A stretch of DNA of 38,689 nt from Candidatus Gastranaerophilales bacterium (GCA_028280605.1 JANQLL010000078.1:1-38689); one strand, 5' to 3'; positions 16,811 through 27,102 are shown, counted from the first letter of the stretch. The notes: generated by a model from the letters alone, not told the origin. Program-made: numbers and translations.

Positions 16811-17914
16811 TTATCTGTTTAAAATGCATATATTGCCTTTTAACGACCAACACTTATTGCAGGCAACGCATTTAGGATTATAATCTTCATTATCTTTCCA
16901 TTTTTTTATTAAATCAGGTTCTGATAATAAAGTTCTGGAAAGTGAAAAATAACTTATATCGGTACTGTTTAAAATATCTGTCATTACATCAATACTTCTG
17001 TTACCACCTACTACAATAAGAGGTATATCTATTTCTGCGGCTATTTCTGCGGCATATTTACTAAAGTATGATTGTCTTGACTTATCTCTACTTATCTTTT
17101 TCTCGAATATAAGCGGGGCATTTTCATTATAAGCAACATTACCGCTTATTTCTATAGCATCTAATCCCATTTCGGCTAATTTTTTGCATAAAACTTTACA
17201 TTCTTCTAATTGTAGGCCATCTTCGCCCATAAAGTCCGAACAATTAATCTTTATGAGTATTGGGAAATCGTCACCTACTTTTTTTCTCATATTTTCATAA
17301 GTTTCAAATATTATTCTTGCTCTATTCTCAATAGAGCCGCCGTATTCATCAGTTCTTCGATTATGATACGGGCTTAAACATTGACTTAACATATAGCCGT
17401 GTGCACAGTGCAATTGAACACCGTCAAATCCGCCTTTTTTAACCCTTAAAGCCGCATCTCCAAATTTTTCTGAAAAAGTCTTAAAGTCCTGCTTAGTCAT
17501 TTCTATAGGTTTTATTCCGGTAAATATGTGTTCTACCGCAGATGGTCCCCATATTTTTCTTTTAGCCTTTAATAACTTTGATTGTGATCCGCCATATGCT
17601 AGCTGCATTATTATATTGCAATCATGCTTATGCACAGATTCTGTTATTTTATTAAAATCAGGAATAAATTTATCATCATATGCGCCAATCATTTTAACAG
17701 CAGGCTGTTCTTCGACAAAAGCATGCGCAAAGCCGGTAATTATAGTACCCACTCCACCTTGAGCCAAGTCTTCATAAGCATTTAAAAGTTTTTCACTCAC
17801 ATGACAATCTTTTTCCGCTAAAGAGAGGTGAGTTGCTGACCTTATAAATCTATTCTTTAATTTCAATGTGCCAATACTAGATTCATCAAAAAGAGTTTTC
17901 ATATTATTCCCCAT
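16811..17914 (-). CDS. NADH:flavin oxidoreductase, Old Yellow Enzyme family, with C-terminal Fe-S Cys cluster
   Basis: LKLKNRFIRSAT, GGFDGVQLHCAHGYMLSQCLSPYHNRRTDEYGGSIENRARI, CVACNKCWSLKGNIC. Confidence 0.92.
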   Translation of the reverse strand: MGNNMKTLFDESSIGTLKLKNRFIRSATHLSLAEKDCHVSEKLLNAYEDLAQGGVGTIITGFAHAFVEEQPAVKMIGAYDDKFIPDFNKITESVHKHDCNIIMQLAYGGSQSKLLKAKRKIWGPSAVEHIFTGIKPIEMTKQDFKTFSEKFGDAALRVKKGGFDGVQLHCAHGYMLSQCLSPYHNRRTDEYGGSIENRARIIFETYENMRKKVGDDFPILIKINCSDFMGEDGLQLEECKVLCKKLAEMGLDAIEISGNVAYNENAPLIFEKKISRDKSRQSYFSKYAAEIAAEIDIPLIVVGGNRSIDVMTDILNSTDISYFSLSRTLLSEPDLIKKWKDNEDYNPKCVACNKCWSLKGNICILNR

Positions 17915-17991
17915 AGTTTTTTATTTATTCCACTCATCTATATAAAACTTTTGAGTTTAGTATAGATTAAATGGAAACCTTTTTATTTTAA

Positions 17992-18219
17992 ATAAATCAA
18001 AAATCATTTACAACATGTAATCTGACTTTTTTAAAGATATTTAATACATTCATACTAGATATTTTTATTATACCCAATCTAAAAATCAATTCGGATACTA
18101 AACTTTTTGTGCTCGGATTAATAAAAGAATTCCCTTATGATTTTATAGGGTCGGGGGATTGCAGTTATTGTGACATTGTTGCAAATTGTAGGGGAATTAG
18201 GCAAGGTATGTATGAATAA
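17992..18219 (+). pseudogene. possible relic of a radical-SAM/SPASM protein C-terminus
   Basis: Open frame without a good start: ...DTKLFVLGLIKEFPYDFIGSGDCSYCDIVANCRGIRQGMYE*, SPASM-like CxxCxxxxxC. Confidence 0.3.
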
Positions 18220-18313
18220 TAATTAAATTTCAAAAAATAAACGAAACAAAAATGCTGTTTTGCTTCATAATGTAATAAGGAAGGTAGTTAAAAGCAGGTT
18301 GGGGTAAATTTAG

Positions 18314-18934
18314 ATGCATGGATATAAATTTGAACTTATAACAGGTCCTATGGGAAGCGGTAAAACAGAAGAGTTAATAAGACGGCTAAAACGTGGGGAA
18401 ATAGCTAATAAAAAAGTCAAAGTATTCTTCCCTGCTATGGATACAAGACCTGGAGGTGCTAAGATTGAATCCAGGAACGGAGCACACCGCAATGCAATAA
18501 GAATACATAATGCTTATGAAATTTTGGATTTTATTGAGGAAAGAGATCAGGTTATAGGCATTGACGAGCTACAGTTTTTTGATATAGGTATTATAGACGT
18601 TATACAAAGATTAATAATACTAAACAAAAAAATAGTCGGCTCAGGTCTGGATTTAGACTTTAAGTCAGAGCCTTTTGGCTGTATGCCGCAAATATATTGC
18701 TATGCTGACAAAATTGACAAACAGACAGCCATCTGTATGAAGTGCGGGTCTGAGTACGGGAATAGAACCCAGAGATTGATCAACGGTGAGCCTGCCGATA
18801 AAAATTCTCCTTTGATTATGATTGGAGGAGATGAAAGCTATGAGGCAAGATGTATTGATTGTTATCAATTAAAAGATTCCGCAAGAGAACTTGAAAAAGA
18901 ATTATGCTATTCATCTTTATTAAGCAGTAAGTAA
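18314..18934 (+). CDS. tdk: thymidine kinase (TK1-like)
   Basis: ELITGPMGSGKTEELIRRLKR P-loop, VIGIDELQFFD, two Cys pairs (CMKCG, CIDC). Confidence 0.93.
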   Translation: MHGYKFELITGPMGSGKTEELIRRLKRGEIANKKVKVFFPAMDTRPGGAKIESRNGAHRNAIRIHNAYEILDFIEERDQVIGIDELQFFDIGIIDVIQRLIILNKKIVGSGLDLDFKSEPFGCMPQIYCYADKIDKQTAICMKCGSEYGNRTQRLINGEPADKNSPLIMIGGDESYEARCIDCYQLKDSARELEKELCYSSLLSSK

Positions 18935-18936
18935 AT

Positions 18937-18976
18937 AGATAATAAAAAATCGGCAGTGCTATTATTATCTTTTTTT
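18937..18976 (+). terminator. intrinsic terminator after tdk
   Basis: AGATAATAA ... TTATTATCT followed by TTTTTT. Confidence 0.6.
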
Positions 18977-19209
18977 GATTTGATTTTATTTGTTAATTCT
19001 TTATAAAGTAGTATATATAGTGTTTAAAAACTTATCAATACCTGAAAAACCTGAAAAAGAAACCTTTTTCTCTTTCTGTATATTACTTAATTAAATAATC
19101 GGGCATAAAAGTATAATGATATTTCACAAAATAAATAATAAATTTTGAAAATATTGCATAATAATTGAAAGAATGTTACAAAAAATTTACTAAGATAATA
19201 ACAAGACTC

Positions 19210-20649
19210 TTAAAACTCGATAGGCAAACTGAATATAAAAGTAGTACCGATTCCTTCTTGAGTTTCAAACCAAATTTCTCCATTATGGACTTCAACTATT
19301 TGCTTGGCAAGGTATAAGCCCAGTCCTGTTCCTATCTCTCTTTTTTTTATAGGATATCGCTCAAATATATTTGGTTGTTCAGCCTCTGGTATACCTTTTC
19401 CATTATCTTTAACAGATACTTCTATGCTAAAGTCTACCTTTCGAACTTTAATTTCAATATCTTTTCCTTTTGTATTATGTTTTATAGCATTGCTTATTAA
19501 ATTTACAAGCACACTTATAATTTGCCCTTTATCAACTTTTATAAAGGGTAAGTCAGGCTGAATATCAATATTTATAGTGGTATCTTGGTGTTTTGCCAGG
19601 TATTTAATGGACCTAACTGCGCTATTAACAAGGTCCGCTATATTAACTGCTTTAAGATTAGGCTCTAACTTTCCTGACTCATAGTGATACAGAGACAGAT
19701 AATTATTTACCATATACAAAAGCTCTTCGTTTGTTTTATAAATATCTTGAAGTGTTTCCCAAAAAGGCTCAAACTCAATACCTGCTTTTTTTGATAATAG
19801 TACTTCTAAAGCCTTTTGTTCCGCAAAAATAGGACTTCTTAAATCATGTGTTAAACCCGCTACAAAAGTATTTTTTTGATTTATTAACTCAACTAATTCT
19901 ACTATTTCTTTTTGCTTTTCTATTAGTTTACTTGAAGACTCTTGCTCCATCTTAAGCGAATATTTAAGCTTGGCTAGCAATGTAAAAAAACTTATAATCA
20001 AACCTATAACAACTAAACTATCTATAAATATATAAATAAGACTTAAATTATTATAATATTCGTTTTGTGCTTCAATTCTTTTATTAACTAATTCTATAAA
20101 TTCATCAATCGGATTCATTATAGCTGCTTTATCATTATGATAAGCTGCGTCATGCACAATCCTTATTGCAAAATCACGATTAGATTCATTTGGGAGCATT
20201 AAGACTTGTGTTTCATCAGACATTATTCCTTTAACTGCATTCATTGCAATAACTTCTTTTTTAACAAGATTATCTGAATTATTTTGAGCATAATCCAATT
20301 TTTCAAATTCTTGTTGCGTAAAACCAAGTTGTTTCATCAAAGTTTTTAAAGGAATAGTTCTTCCATCAGGACGCGGGACTTTTCCATTTCGGACATTTAA
20401 AATATGCCAAAATGACTTTTCATATTTTGGGTTGGCTGTAATTACGTAGGTTCTTACATATTTTGTTAACTCTTCCGAACTGGTTCTCAGTTCATAAGCT
20501 ATTTTATTAGATTCATATCCCATTTTTTCGCTTTGTAAAAGCTTCTTTTGATTATTTATCAGAAGAAAAGTAAATAGAATATACAAAATAAGTAGAACTA
20601 TTGTAACTATATAAAAAATTTTATTTGAATAATATTTTACTATTTTCAT
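19210..20649 (-). CDS. membrane sensor histidine kinase
   Basis: Two TM segments, H-box FVAGLTHDLRSPIFAEQKALE, N-box LVNLISNAIKHN, G-boxes DNGKGIPE and GTGLGLYLAKQIVEVHNGEI. Confidence 0.93.
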   Translation of the reverse strand: MKIVKYYSNKIFYIVTIVLLILYILFTFLLINNQKKLLQSEKMGYESNKIAYELRTSSEELTKYVRTYVITANPKYEKSFWHILNVRNGKVPRPDGRTIPLKTLMKQLGFTQQEFEKLDYAQNNSDNLVKKEVIAMNAVKGIMSDETQVLMLPNESNRDFAIRIVHDAAYHNDKAAIMNPIDEFIELVNKRIEAQNEYYNNLSLIYIFIDSLVVIGLIISFFTLLAKLKYSLKMEQESSSKLIEKQKEIVELVELINQKNTFVAGLTHDLRSPIFAEQKALEVLLSKKAGIEFEPFWETLQDIYKTNEELLYMVNNYLSLYHYESGKLEPNLKAVNIADLVNSAVRSIKYLAKHQDTTINIDIQPDLPFIKVDKGQIISVLVNLISNAIKHNTKGKDIEIKVRKVDFSIEVSVKDNGKGIPEAEQPNIFERYPIKKREIGTGLGLYLAKQIVEVHNGEIWFETQEGIGTTFIFSLPIEF

Positions 20650-20785
20650 AAAAGCACGTTGTAATAAACTAATATTTTATTTTTTATTTATTCTTTAGTG
20701 ATTTTCAATACTCCTAGTGTGCTTTATTTTCAGGTAATATCTGGAACTATAAAAAAATTTGTAATTTCTTCGTCTGATTTATCTA

Positions 20786-22210
20786 TTATTCAATAACTTC
20801 AAATACTTTTTCAGGTGGAAAACCGTTGCTAAGCTTTTCAGCTAAATTATTACTCTTTGCTTTTTGCTGTTGATCCAAATAATCTCTTACCATTGCAGCA
20901 GGGGCTGCAAAAGACGTTCCTGCAATTACACCGAAAGCATTTCTGCCGGAACCGTCAAAGTCAAAGAACGGTTCACCTTCTTTTCCAAACTTTACGTACC
21001 TTAAAGTTTCCATATCCTCAAGCCTGTCTATATATTTATTTATAAACGTTTTATTAGTGAGATCCGTTCCTGGTTCTTGCTCTTTTAAAATTGCATTTTG
21101 AACTTTTACCATAAGCTCAAAGCTGTCAAAACCAAGGATGTATTGATTTATATCAGATAATATGTGGCATCTTTTATTTTTATTTTTACAGCCTAAATCT
21201 TGATATTTTTTTGATATATAGTCTAATAAATTTTTTGAGCTTTTAAAATGCTCATCATCTTTATCTATTTTTATATCCAAAATCTCAATTAGCTTAAATT
21301 TTTCTTCACATTGACTTTTTGGGGGAGTACCATTCACAGGAATTTGAACTTCGTCTCCACCTGTTAAATTAAAGCCTAATATTTTACCATCCTTATTCTT
21401 GACAGCGACAGTATTATAAGTACCCTGCGCCTCCTTTGTCGCCAAAGAATTATCAGCAGAATAATCTTCTATATTTCCCTTTGCATTTGTGGCTTTTACT
21501 GTATTAATCTTATCAGCTAAAGACATAATATTAAATTTATCTCTACCGTTATTACCAGCTGCAATATAAACAGGTATTCCGCGCTCTGTTAAAGCTTCAA
21601 GAGCTTGTACCAACCTTTGTTGATCTTCAGTTAATTTTTCTTGCAATTGAGACCTTTTATCCGCTAAATTGCCCGCTGTTACTTCTTCTTTAAGCAATTT
21701 AGAAGCTTGTTCAAAACTTGACGATGCTTCACTTGATATGTTAACCCCGTAAAATTGAGTACCCAATTCACTAGCTTTTTTTACGCCTTCAATATTAGCT
21801 ATAAGGTCTGAATATGAGAATCCCCCATTCCCATAAGGTAATAATCCTTGCTTTTTAACTACAGCGCCGGGACATTGTTTTTTTATAATTGTTTCAATAA
21901 CTTCTCCGTGAGTTTTATCATCTATACCATCCCCATCAGTGTCAACTGTGTCCGTTAAAAAGTTATCAACCACTGCAAAGATAGGGTGTAATTCTTGTGG
22001 AGGCCTATCTGGTACATTGGCAGAACAACCAGTTAAAATCACTCGTGGCTGCACAGATTTAGGTAAAGCTCTTCTTGTTCCCCCAGGTAAAAGATACTTA
22101 GGTGCTTCAGGTAATTTACCTTTATGTTTTGTTGTGGTTATTCTGCTATTTGGAAATTGTAGTTGTAGTAGTGATGTGTTCATCTTTTTTAGCTCTTCTA
22201 TCTCTGTCAA
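20786..22210 (-). CDS. subtilisin-like (S8) serine peptidase, no obvious signal peptide
   Basis: IFAVVDNF (Asp), DGIDDKTHGEVI (His), IPVYIAAGNNG (oxyanion Asn), GVIAGTSFAAPAAM (Ser); TTG start with AAGGAAAT SD. Confidence 0.8.
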   Translation of the reverse strand: MTEIEELKKMNTSLLQLQFPNSRITTTKHKGKLPEAPKYLLPGGTRRALPKSVQPRVILTGCSANVPDRPPQELHPIFAVVDNFLTDTVDTDGDGIDDKTHGEVIETIIKKQCPGAVVKKQGLLPYGNGGFSYSDLIANIEGVKKASELGTQFYGVNISSEASSSFEQASKLLKEEVTAGNLADKRSQLQEKLTEDQQRLVQALEALTERGIPVYIAAGNNGRDKFNIMSLADKINTVKATNAKGNIEDYSADNSLATKEAQGTYNTVAVKNKDGKILGFNLTGGDEVQIPVNGTPPKSQCEEKFKLIEILDIKIDKDDEHFKSSKNLLDYISKKYQDLGCKNKNKRCHILSDINQYILGFDSFELMVKVQNAILKEQEPGTDLTNKTFINKYIDRLEDMETLRYVKFGKEGEPFFDFDGSGRNAFGVIAGTSFAAPAAMVRDYLDQQQKAKSNNLAEKLSNGFPPEKVFEVIE

Positions 22211-22289
22211 TAATTTCCTTTTTTAACTTACTTCAAAAAATCAGTATTAATGAATTGGGAGTCAAGTTTTATGCAGCGTGCCAGGCTAT

Positions 22290-22478
22290 TTACTTCGTAT
22301 AGAGATTGTAGTTTACAATTTCAGCTGTTTCTTTAAAATGTTTAATTTCATTATTATTTAAGTCAAAAATATCTGTAATTCCAATGACTTGACCATAATG
22401 ATCATATAAATAGAGCTTTTCTTTGATATTAAATTTAGAATCTTTAGACTTTTTTTTAGATATGTTGGATTTTAGCAT
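22290..22478 (-). CDS. small hypothetical protein (62 aa)
   Basis: AAGGAGAAAATATG start context; same strand, 79 bp upstream of the S8 peptidase. Confidence 0.55.
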   Translation of the reverse strand: MLKSNISKKKSKDSKFNIKEKLYLYDHYGQVIGITDIFDLNNNEIKHFKETAEIVNYNLYTK

Positions 22479-22561
22479 ATTTTCTCCTTAAAAATAATAA
22501 GATTAATAGGTATAATAAATAGTATTAAGTAAACTTATGATTTATAATATCAAAAACAAAT

Positions 22562-22610
22562 AGAAAAAGATAACGACTATTCCTGCTACAAGAAAAAATC
22601 TATCTTTTTC
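22562..22610 (-). terminator. putative terminator downstream of rex
   Basis: 10-bp inverted repeat GAAAAAGATA ... TATCTTTTTC with a long loop. Confidence 0.35.
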
Positions 22611-22643
22611 AAAGTCAGATTATTGACAAAATCTTGTAACTCA

Positions 22644-23276
22644 TCAAATTTTATGTTTTTTTATTTCAGCTAGTTTTGATAAAGTTAAAAAGTTTGACAC
22701 AAGATCTTGATTCCAAACAAAAATAGAAGTTGGTACTGATAAATTAACAGGAGAAAAATTCCAAATTGTATTAATATTGTACTTTATTATAGTATTTGTA
22801 ATAGATTGAGCTTCATCTTCAGGTAATGTTAAAATAGCTATTTCAACATTATTATCTTTACAAATTTCTTGTATCTTTGACAAATTATACACTTTTATAC
22901 CATTTATTACTAAATCTATTTTATGTGGATCTTTATCGAAAAGAGCTATTAGATTCAATCCATACTTTTTAAATTTTTCATATTTAGCAAGAGCACAACC
23001 TAAATTTCCAGCTCCTATGATTATTGCATTTTTAGGTTGATTGAAACCTAAAAATATTTCAAAATGTTTTTTAAGTTCAATTATGTTGTAACCTTGTTTA
23101 GGTCGTCCATTACATCCAATGGAGGATAAATCTTTTCTTACTGTTGTATCATCAATCCCCATTAAATCAGATAAAAAATTACTTGATAAAAATTTTTGCT
23201 TATTTGATAAAATATTACAAATTACGTTATAATACGTAGGTATTCTTTTTATTGTTTGCAATGAAATATTTTTCAT
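22644..23276 (-). CDS. rex: redox-sensing transcriptional repressor Rex
   Basis: N-terminal wHTH (LSDLMGIDDTTVRKDLSSIGCNGRPKQGYNI) and Rossmann NAIIIGAGNLGCALAKY. Confidence 0.93.
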   Translation of the reverse strand: MKNISLQTIKRIPTYYNVICNILSNKQKFLSSNFLSDLMGIDDTTVRKDLSSIGCNGRPKQGYNIIELKKHFEIFLGFNQPKNAIIIGAGNLGCALAKYEKFKKYGLNLIALFDKDPHKIDLVINGIKVYNLSKIQEICKDNNVEIAILTLPEDEAQSITNTIIKYNINTIWNFSPVNLSVPTSIFVWNQDLVSNFLTLSKLAEIKKHKI

Positions 23277-23312
23277 TTTTCTTCCTTCTGATAATTAAAT
23301 TATAAATTAATT

Positions 23313-24251
23313 TTAATATTTTATTAAATCTTCTTTATGTGTCTCACAAGATTTATTCTCATTTTGATTTATTATTTGAGAACAAGAAGGGGTTTTTAAA
23401 TAGGATAACCAATAAAATCCACCTACAGGCCCAATTGCTCCGATTATATTTCCTAAGGTTACGGGAATTAGATTCTTAAAGATAAACCCCTGTATACTTA
23501 AATTAGATAAACCTTCAATGCCCATTTTTGTCGCTGTAACAACTTCTGGAACAGTTTTTAACATAATTGCTTTAGGGATAAAATACATATTTGCAATACA
23601 GTGTTCAAAACCACAAGCTATAAAAGCTGTTACAGGAAATAACACTCCCAATATTTTTCCTGTTGTATCTTTAGATGTCGTAGCCATCCAAACAGCTAAA
23701 CAAACAAGCCAATTACAAAGTATTCCTCTTGTAAACGCTTCAACAAACGATAAATTTACTTTTGCATTGGCAATTTCAATAGCTTTAGCTCCAAAATGCC
23801 AATGTTCAAACTTCCATACTCCTGAAGCCACAATCAAAGTTACTAATAATATTGCTCCGACAAAATTGGCAATATATACAATACTCCAATTTCTTATAAG
23901 TTTTTTTATTGTGGACTCTTTATTATAAACAGGCATACATATTAAAGTGTTGCCGGTAAATAATTCCGCACCTGCGACTATAACTAAAATAAGTCCAACG
24001 CTAAACACAATTCCCGATAATAATTTAGATAAACCAAATCCTAAATACTGCGTTGAATCAATTGAAACTAATGTCGCCAATTCGGCTCCAAATCCAATAT
24101 AAACCCCTGCGAGAATGCCTAAAAGAATTAATTTTAATTTTTTAGATTCCGCTTTAGTTTTCATAGTATCTTTACATAAAAACTCAGCGGTCTCTTTTGG
24201 AGATCTACTACTTGTCATTATTTTTTTATTCCTATTATTAAATATTTTCAA
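23313..24251 (-). CDS. formate/nitrite transporter (FNT/FocA family)
   Basis: GAELFTGNTLICMP, RNWSIVYIANFVGAILL, GILCNWLVCLAVWMA; located in the pfl operon. Confidence 0.9.
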   Translation of the reverse strand: MKIFNNRNKKIMTSSRSPKETAEFLCKDTMKTKAESKKLKLILLGILAGVYIGFGAELATLVSIDSTQYLGFGLSKLLSGIVFSVGLILVIVAGAELFTGNTLICMPVYNKESTIKKLIRNWSIVYIANFVGAILLVTLIVASGVWKFEHWHFGAKAIEIANAKVNLSFVEAFTRGILCNWLVCLAVWMATTSKDTTGKILGVLFPVTAFIACGFEHCIANMYFIPKAIMLKTVPEVVTATKMGIEGLSNLSIQGFIFKNLIPVTLGNIIGAIGPVGGFYWLSYLKTPSCSQIINQNENKSCETHKEDLIKY

Positions 24252-24325
24252 ACATTATTATCTTTAATTTAAAACAGCGTTTTCTTAATCCAACTCATTA
24301 TAGAGCTCATTTATTTATTTTAATA

Positions 24326-24360
24326 ATAGCGAATATCCTATTTATTAGGATATTCGCTAT
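24326..24360 (-). terminator. strong hairpin between adhE and the FNT gene
   Basis: Perfect 15-bp inverted repeat ATAGCGAATATCCTA-TTTAT-TAGGATATTCGCTAT. Confidence 0.6.
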
Positions 24361-24373
24361 ATTAATTATTTAA

Positions 24374-27073
24374 TTAGTTTTTATTTCCAGCGTACGCTTT
24401 CAGGTAAATCTCTTCAAGATCAGTTATTTTAGGATAAACCGGGTTTGCTCCCGTACATTGATCATCAAACGCATTTCTTGCGATTTCTTTTACTTTTACT
24501 GCAAAAGCTTGTTCTGATGTATCAATACCTTCTTTTTGGAAGAATGTTGAATTTTTTTCAAAATATTCTTTCATTGATGAAGGTACGCCTAACTGATTTT
24601 TTAAACCCTCAATCGCTTCAATTAAACTTGCGATTTTTTGATCCTCGCTTAAATTACAGCCCAATCCTAAGTAATCTGCAATTTGAGCGTATCTCGCCTT
24701 AGCGCAAGGATATTTGTATTGAGAGAATGTAGCTTGTTTTGCTGGATTATCAGTAGCATTATACTTAATTATTTCAGAAATTAGCATTGCATTCGCGAAT
24801 CCGTGAGGAATTTTGAAAGCTGAACCCAATTTATGAGCCATTGAGTGGCAAATTCCCAAGAAAGCGTTAGAGAATGACATGCCGGCAATAGTTGAAGCAT
24901 AATGAATATTTTCTCTTGCAGTAAAATTATTTGCGCCTTCATTGTAAGAATCATATAAATTATCAAAAATTAATTTAATAGATTCTAAAGCCATACCATT
25001 TGTAAAACTGCTTGCCACCGCAGAAACATAAGCTTCAATTGCGTGGGTTAAAGCGTCTAAACCTGAAGCTGCCGCTAAACCTTTTGGCATGTTTAATACA
25101 AAATCAGGATCAACAATAGCCATATTAGGTGTTAACGCATAATCAGCAATTGGATATTTTACATGATCAGGTGTTCTGTCATCTGTAATAACCGCAAAAG
25201 GAGTTACTTCCGAACCTGTTCCTGAAGTTGTCGGAATAGCTACAAAATAAGATTTTTCGCCTAATTTAGGGAATTCAATAATTCTTTTTTCAATATCCAT
25301 AAATCTTAAAGCCAAGTCTTCAAATTTAATTTGAGGCTGTTCGTACATTAACCATAAGATTTTAGCGGCGTCAATAGGAGATCCTCCGCCTAAAGCTATA
25401 ATTGTATCAGGCTGATAGCTTCTTGCTCTTTCTAGCGATTTTTCTACAACAGAAATTGTTGGATCTGGAGTTACGTCAAAGAATATTTGGAAATCCATTC
25501 CAATTTCTTTTAATACACTAGTTACTTTATCTGCATAACCTAATTCATATAACATCTTATCTGTAACGATTAAAGCTTTTTTACGACCTTCTAGCTCTTG
25601 TAAGGCTAAAGCTGTGCAACCCTGTTTAAAGTATACTTTTGGAGGAACTTTAAACCATAACATATTCTCTCTTCTTTCTGATACAGTTTTTATATTCATA
25701 AGATGCTTTACTCCTATATTTTCACTAGCTGAATTTCCTCCCCAGCTTCCACAACCTAATGTTAAAGATGGCTCTAGCCTAAAGTTATAAACGTCGCCTA
25801 TAGCGCCTTGAGAAGCAGGAGTGTTTATTAATATTCTGCCTGTTTCCATTTTATTTCCAAACAACCTGATTCTATCCTGATTATTTGGATTTGTGTAATA
25901 AACAGAAGTATGCCCTTTTCCTCCAAAGCTAACAATATCATAAGCCTTCTGGATTGCATTATTATAATCTGACGCTTTATATAACGCTAATACAGGGGAT
26001 AACTTTTCAAAAGAGAAATTTTCTTCTATTCCAACTTTTTCAGCTTCGCCGATTAATACTTTCGCTTCTTTAGGAACATTTAATCCTGCAAGTTTAGCTA
26101 TTTTATATGCCGGTTGACCAACTATTTCAGGATTTAACGCTTTTTTTCCGTCTTCTTTTTCTAAAATAATAATTTTAGAAACCATTTCTTTTTCTTTTTG
26201 GCTTAGCAAATAAGCGCCTCTGTAGGCAAATTCTTTTTTTACTTCTTCATATATTGAATCTACAACTACCACAGATTGCTCAGATGCACAAATAACACCA
26301 TTATCAAATGTTTTACTCATTAATATTGAGCTCACGGCAGTTTTTATGTCAGCAGATTCATCGATTACAGCCGGTGTATTTCCCGCTCCAACACCAAGAG
26401 CTGGTTTGCCTGATGAATAAGCGGCTTTAACCATTCCAGGTCCGCCTGTAGCCAAAATCAAATCAATGCCTTTATGCTGCATAAGGTGCTGAGATAGTTC
26501 AACTGTTGGTTCATCTATGCAACCAACTATATCTTCTGGAGCGCCCGCTTTTACGGCTGCTTCTAATAAAGCTTTAACTGTTGCTACTGAAGCTTTTTTC
26601 GCTCTTGGATGTGGTGAAAATATGATGCCGTTTCTTGTTTTTAAAGCAATTAAAGTTTTAAAAATTATTGTTGAAGTTGGGTTCGTTGTAGGCACAACAC
26701 CGCCTATTACGCCTATTGGCTCAGCAATTTTTTTTATGCCATGGGTTAAATCTTCTTCAAGAATGCCACATGTTTTTGTATTTTTGTATTTATTATATAT
26801 AAATTCTGCGGCAAAGTGATTTTTGATTACCTTATCTTCTATAATTCCCATTCCTGTTTCATGAACAGCCATTTCCGCGAGGTCTATTCTTTTAGCGTTA
26901 AGAGCTAAAGCTGTTTTTCTAAAAATTTCGTCAACTTGCTCTTGTGTATATGTAGAAAATGCTTCTTGAGCTTTTCTTACCCTTTGTACTAAATTGTCTA
27001 GAGCATCTATAGAGCTTACAGTATTTATTTCTTCATTTAATTTTTCTTCTTTGCTCAGGTCAACTGCAGTCAT
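24374..27073 (-). CDS. adhE: bifunctional acetaldehyde-CoA/alcohol dehydrogenase
   Basis: N-terminal ALDH half (FDNGVICASEQSVVV) fused to an Fe-ADH half (GGGSPIDAAKILWLMYE, GLDALTHAIEAYVS, GICHSMAHKLGSAFKIPHGFANA). Confidence 0.96.
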   Translation of the reverse strand: MTAVDLSKEEKLNEEINTVSSIDALDNLVQRVRKAQEAFSTYTQEQVDEIFRKTALALNAKRIDLAEMAVHETGMGIIEDKVIKNHFAAEFIYNKYKNTKTCGILEEDLTHGIKKIAEPIGVIGGVVPTTNPTSTIIFKTLIALKTRNGIIFSPHPRAKKASVATVKALLEAAVKAGAPEDIVGCIDEPTVELSQHLMQHKGIDLILATGGPGMVKAAYSSGKPALGVGAGNTPAVIDESADIKTAVSSILMSKTFDNGVICASEQSVVVVDSIYEEVKKEFAYRGAYLLSQKEKEMVSKIIILEKEDGKKALNPEIVGQPAYKIAKLAGLNVPKEAKVLIGEAEKVGIEENFSFEKLSPVLALYKASDYNNAIQKAYDIVSFGGKGHTSVYYTNPNNQDRIRLFGNKMETGRILINTPASQGAIGDVYNFRLEPSLTLGCGSWGGNSASENIGVKHLMNIKTVSERRENMLWFKVPPKVYFKQGCTALALQELEGRKKALIVTDKMLYELGYADKVTSVLKEIGMDFQIFFDVTPDPTISVVEKSLERARSYQPDTIIALGGGSPIDAAKILWLMYEQPQIKFEDLALRFMDIEKRIIEFPKLGEKSYFVAIPTTSGTGSEVTPFAVITDDRTPDHVKYPIADYALTPNMAIVDPDFVLNMPKGLAAASGLDALTHAIEAYVSAVASSFTNGMALESIKLIFDNLYDSYNEGANNFTARENIHYASTIAGMSFSNAFLGICHSMAHKLGSAFKIPHGFANAMLISEIIKYNATDNPAKQATFSQYKYPCAKARYAQIADYLGLGCNLSEDQKIASLIEAIEGLKNQLGVPSSMKEYFEKNSTFFQKEGIDTSEQAFAVKVKEIARNAFDDQCTGANPVYPKITDLEEIYLKAYAGNKN

Positions 27074-27102
27074 TAGTGTTTTTCTCCTTTGTTTTCGTTT
27101 AA

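Noticed and set aside
22015-22050. Lipobox-like LTGC in the S8 protease
   Set aside because: It lies about 60 residues in, with no preceding charged plus hydrophobic signal sequence.
24781-24966. Second minus-strand frame within adhE (and 35154-35423 within the PKS)
   Set aside because: Out-of-frame shadows of strongly conserved coding regions.
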